This document shows, one piece after another, positions 62,196-64,000 of a stretch of DNA of 64,000 nt (its first letter is position 1; every line of letters begins with the position of its first letter). Under the pieces are notes generated by a model. It was not told the origin of the DNA. It made no database searches and was given only the letters and a program-made list of their open reading frames with translations. Source of the stretch: Chloroflexota bacterium (GTDB lineage Bacteria > Chloroflexota > Dehalococcoidia > Lucifugimonadales > UBA3495). The position numbers and the translations under genes are program-made. Where the stretch lies: the NCBI GenBank assembly GCA_028874075.1, contig JAPPLU010000090.1, positions 39,360-103,359 of the forward strand, in the 5' to 3' direction.

Positions 62196-63245
62196 ATGAA
62201 GTACCCCTGGGCGAACATCGCTATTCTGGTTCTGGGCGGAACGGAGTTGCTGACGGGCTACCTGGCCCTTACCAACGGCAGTCCGCAGTGGGTGGCTGCC
62301 CTCCATGCCCACCGGATCCTGGGTTTCGGCATCGTGGCCCTGCTGTTCTGGAAGGGGAGAAATATACTGTCCCGGCTGCTGGTATGGCGCCTGTGGAAGC
62401 GGAACTGGCTGGCCTACTGTTTCTCCCTGCTAGTGCTGGGCCTGCTGTTGACTGCCCTGGGCCTGGGCATTGCCTGGAGCCATATCGGGCCCTTTTATTT
62501 CGGCGGAATCAGTGGAGTAAGCTGGCATATATACCTGTCACTGGCGTTGACGCCGGTGTTAGTTTGGCACACATTCAGGCACCGGTGGAACTTCCGGACC
62601 CGGTTCTGGGCCGACCGGCGCATGGCGTTAAAGCTGGGCGGGCTGGGAATTGCCGGCCTGGCCCTTTGGCAAACGGGAGAACTGTTGAACCGGCTGGGCG
62701 AACTTCCCGGCGCCAATCGCCGATTCACCGGGTCTTACCTCAGCGCCGCAGGGGCTGGCAACGGCTTTCCGGCAACATCCTGGCTGAACGACGCTCCGCA
62801 ACCGTTGGACCCCGACGGGTGGAGGCTGGAAGTTACCGGGCTGGTGGAACGACCCGTCTTCTTGTCCCTCGCCGACCTGGCAACTGGCGAAGATGATGTG
62901 AAGACTGTAAGGGCCACCCTGGACTGCACCGGTGGCTGGCATACTACGCAGGACTGGTCGGGCGTGCCATTGCAGCATGTGCTGGACCTGGCAGGGATTC
63001 GGCCGGAGGCGGCCAGCATTACCGTGCGGTCGGTAACGGGGTACTTCCGGCGGTTCTCCCTGGACGAAGCCGAGAGGTATATCCTGGCAACCAGGGTGGG
63101 GCACGAACCACTGTCCCACTGGCACGGCTATCCGCTGAGGCTTGTGGCCCCGGGCAAGCGTGGCTTTGAATGGGTAAAGTGGGTGGACACCATCGAGGTC
63201 AACGACACCAGCAAGTGGTGGCAACCACCCCTGCCGGTCACTTAG
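62196..63245 (+). CDS. Cytochrome b-like / molybdopterin oxidoreductase (sulfite oxidase-type) fusion
   Basis: A 349-residue membrane enzyme. The first ~155 residues have four or so hydrophobic helices with His residues in 'VAALHAHRILGFGIVALLF' and 'VSWHIYLSLALTPVLVWHTF' that could bind heme b. After a TAT-independent linker, residues about 190-345 form the oxidoreductase molybdopterin-binding domain of the SUOX/YedY family, with the metal-ligand Cys in 'RATLDCTGGWHTTQDW' (about residue 250) and 'RFSLDEAERYILATRVG', 'HGYPLRLVAPGKRG'. It may oxidise or reduce a sulfur compound with electrons passed through heme. The ATG has AGAAAGGG upstream. Confidence 0.85.
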   Translation: MKYPWANIAILVLGGTELLTGYLALTNGSPQWVAALHAHRILGFGIVALLFWKGRNILSRLLVWRLWKRNWLAYCFSLLVLGLLLTALGLGIAWSHIGPFYFGGISGVSWHIYLSLALTPVLVWHTFRHRWNFRTRFWADRRMALKLGGLGIAGLALWQTGELLNRLGELPGANRRFTGSYLSAAGAGNGFPATSWLNDAPQPLDPDGWRLEVTGLVERPVFLSLADLATGEDDVKTVRATLDCTGGWHTTQDWSGVPLQHVLDLAGIRPEAASITVRSVTGYFRRFSLDEAERYILATRVGHEPLSHWHGYPLRLVAPGKRGFEWVKWVDTIEVNDTSKWWQPPLPVT

Positions 63246-63272
63246 GCAATTTTGGCAGATGATTGAGGGGCC

Positions 63273-63288
63273 GGTCGGTGGGCCGACC
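63273..63288. terminator. Short hairpin between converging genes
   Basis: GGTCGG (63273-63278), loop TGGG, CCGACC (63283-63288) lie between the ends of the molybdopterin gene and the dehydrogenase. No real T-run follows, so the call is tentative. Confidence 0.35.
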
Positions 63289-63318
63289 CCTTATCAAATA
63301 TCGCCAGAACGAGCCCGC

Positions 63319-64000
63319 TTAAGGAACCAGCATGGCCCTGGTTATCTGGGTCTGGCGCTGGTCCCACTCCGCCTGAACGAACGCTTCGTTTACTTCGGCC
63401 AGGGGAAATTTGTGGGATACTACCTTGTGAAAAGGCAGCTTGTCCTGGTTGCGCACCAGGAATGCCAGCAAGGTGGGGAGCAAGTCCGGGCGGTACATCC
63501 GGGAACCAAGGATATTCTTCCCGGACAGCAGCTTGGACGGGTCAATGGCAACTTCCTTGCCTCGAACTATGTCGCCGATCTCCACAAAGCTGCCGCCGTT
63601 GCTCAGCATGTCGATGCCTTCAGCCAGCAGGTCCGCCCTTCCCACCAGTTCCATAACCACGTCGGCGCCCCGCCCGTTGGTCAACTCCCACACCCGGCGG
63701 ATGCGTGTTTCCGGAGTGTTGAACTCCTCGATGTTAATGGTGTAGTCGGCGCCGAACTCTTCGGCCAGTTCGAGGCGGTTCTCCAGGCGGTCCAGGACAA
63801 TTACCCGGTCGGCTCCCATGTCTTTGGCCATGGCGGTGGCGTTCAGTCCCAGGCCCCCGGCGCCCTGGATGACAACGTACTGCCCCTCGTGAGCGCCGGC
63901 CCTCATCAGGCCGGTGGTTACGGTCCCCATGGCACAGTTTACGGGTCCTAAACGAAAGCCAAGGTGAAAAGCGCAGATACCTGGGGTAGAGTAGAACGCA
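63319..64000 (-). CDS. Zinc-binding alcohol dehydrogenase family protein (partial)
   Basis: The C-terminal part of a medium-chain dehydrogenase; the frame is open from the right window edge, so the N-terminal catalytic domain is outside. Visible are 'GICAFHLGFRLGPVNCAMG' near the edge, the nucleotide-binding 'VIQGAGGLGLNATAMAKDMG' and 'VIVLDRLENRLELAEEFGAD', and the C-terminal 'FPLAEVNEAFVQAEWDQR'. The apparent ATG at 63930 is internal, because the frame upstream is conserved. Substrate unknown. Confidence 0.85.
   Translation of the reverse strand, partial: AFYSTPGICAFHLGFRLGPVNCAMGTVTTGLMRAGAHEGQYVVIQGAGGLGLNATAMAKDMGADRVIVLDRLENRLELAEEFGADYTINIEEFNTPETRIRRVWELTNGRGADVVMELVGRADLLAEGIDMLSNGGSFVEIGDIVRGKEVAIDPSKLLSGKNILGSRMYRPDLLPTLLAFLVRNQDKLPFHKVVSHKFPLAEVNEAFVQAEWDQRQTQITRAMLVP

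Overview
The window is one contiguous stretch of a moderately GC-rich bacterial chromosome, densely packed with ordinary housekeeping genes. Gene content suggests Chloroflexota, perhaps Dehalococcoidia/SAR202-like: adjacent YYY-family and TIGR03663-type membrane proteins, a TolB-like lipoprotein, a split complex I, and SAM-dependent polyamine genes. This placement is inferred from family knowledge and no phylogeny was run. No rRNA, tRNA, CRISPR array, phage or transposase gene was found.

Layout, left to right. 1-4.2 kb: nuoA-B-C-(two small HicB-like genes)-D-H on the minus strand behind a consensus promoter; nuoH runs off the left edge. 4.2-7.3 kb: a CinA-like/nucleotidylyltransferase fusion, a flavin reductase-like protein and a beta-propeller lipoprotein. 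7.5-11.6 kb: amidohydrolase, trmD, thioesterase, then an ACL5-like aminopropyltransferase with speD. 11.6-12.7 kb: non-coding, with dispersed repeats. 12.7-20 kb: PHP protein, DnaQ-DinG helicase, OGG-like glycosylase, a quinone reductase/alcohol dehydrogenase, a small zinc protein and a CCA-adding-type enzyme. 20.1-20.9 kb: non-coding, with the second repeat copy. 20.9-23.3 kb: DsbA-family gene with in-frame UGA, rnc, ftsY. 23.5-31.2 kb: a membrane glycosylation/lipid-carrier module. 31.8-38.9 kb: mini Tat-signal protein, mutL, HAD phosphatase, ArsC-like gene with in-frame UGA, mutS, ferredoxin-NADP reductase. 38.9-44.1 kb: nuoG-F-E. 44.6-49.2 kb: second DsbA-family gene with in-frame UGA, HAD, rpiB, otsB-otsA. 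49.7-57.9 kb: alpha/beta hydrolase, orphan substrate-binding protein, 2-oxoacid dehydrogenase E1 beta/alpha, SAM hydrolase, secG, gatB, CAP protein. 58-64 kb: acsA, DnaQ exonuclease, maleate isomerase-like protein, small hypothetical, cytochrome b/molybdopterin oxidoreductase, and a zinc dehydrogenase running off the right edge.

The most interesting observation is three unlinked thiol-redox genes (20948-21583, 34605-34964, 44631-45275) in which the codon for the first active-site cysteine is TGA. The motifs become U-P-Y-V, U-S-S-C and U-P-W-C. Each gene has a good ribosome binding site and start upstream of the TGA, a conserved frame continuing through it, and a hairpin with its loop about 18-21 nt downstream of the UGA, as expected for a bacterial SECIS. 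This strongly suggests a selenocysteine-decoding organism with at least three redox selenoproteins here. The selA/B/C/D machinery is not in the window.

The second notable structure is a divergent non-coding element of about 400 bp present twice in opposite orientation (12.1-12.5 kb and 20.3-20.7 kb), with a 10-bp tandem array at its core whose copy number differs between copies. Many genes carry near-consensus sigma-70 promoters, and two appear to be transcribed without a leader. TTG starts supported by a ribosome binding site are common.
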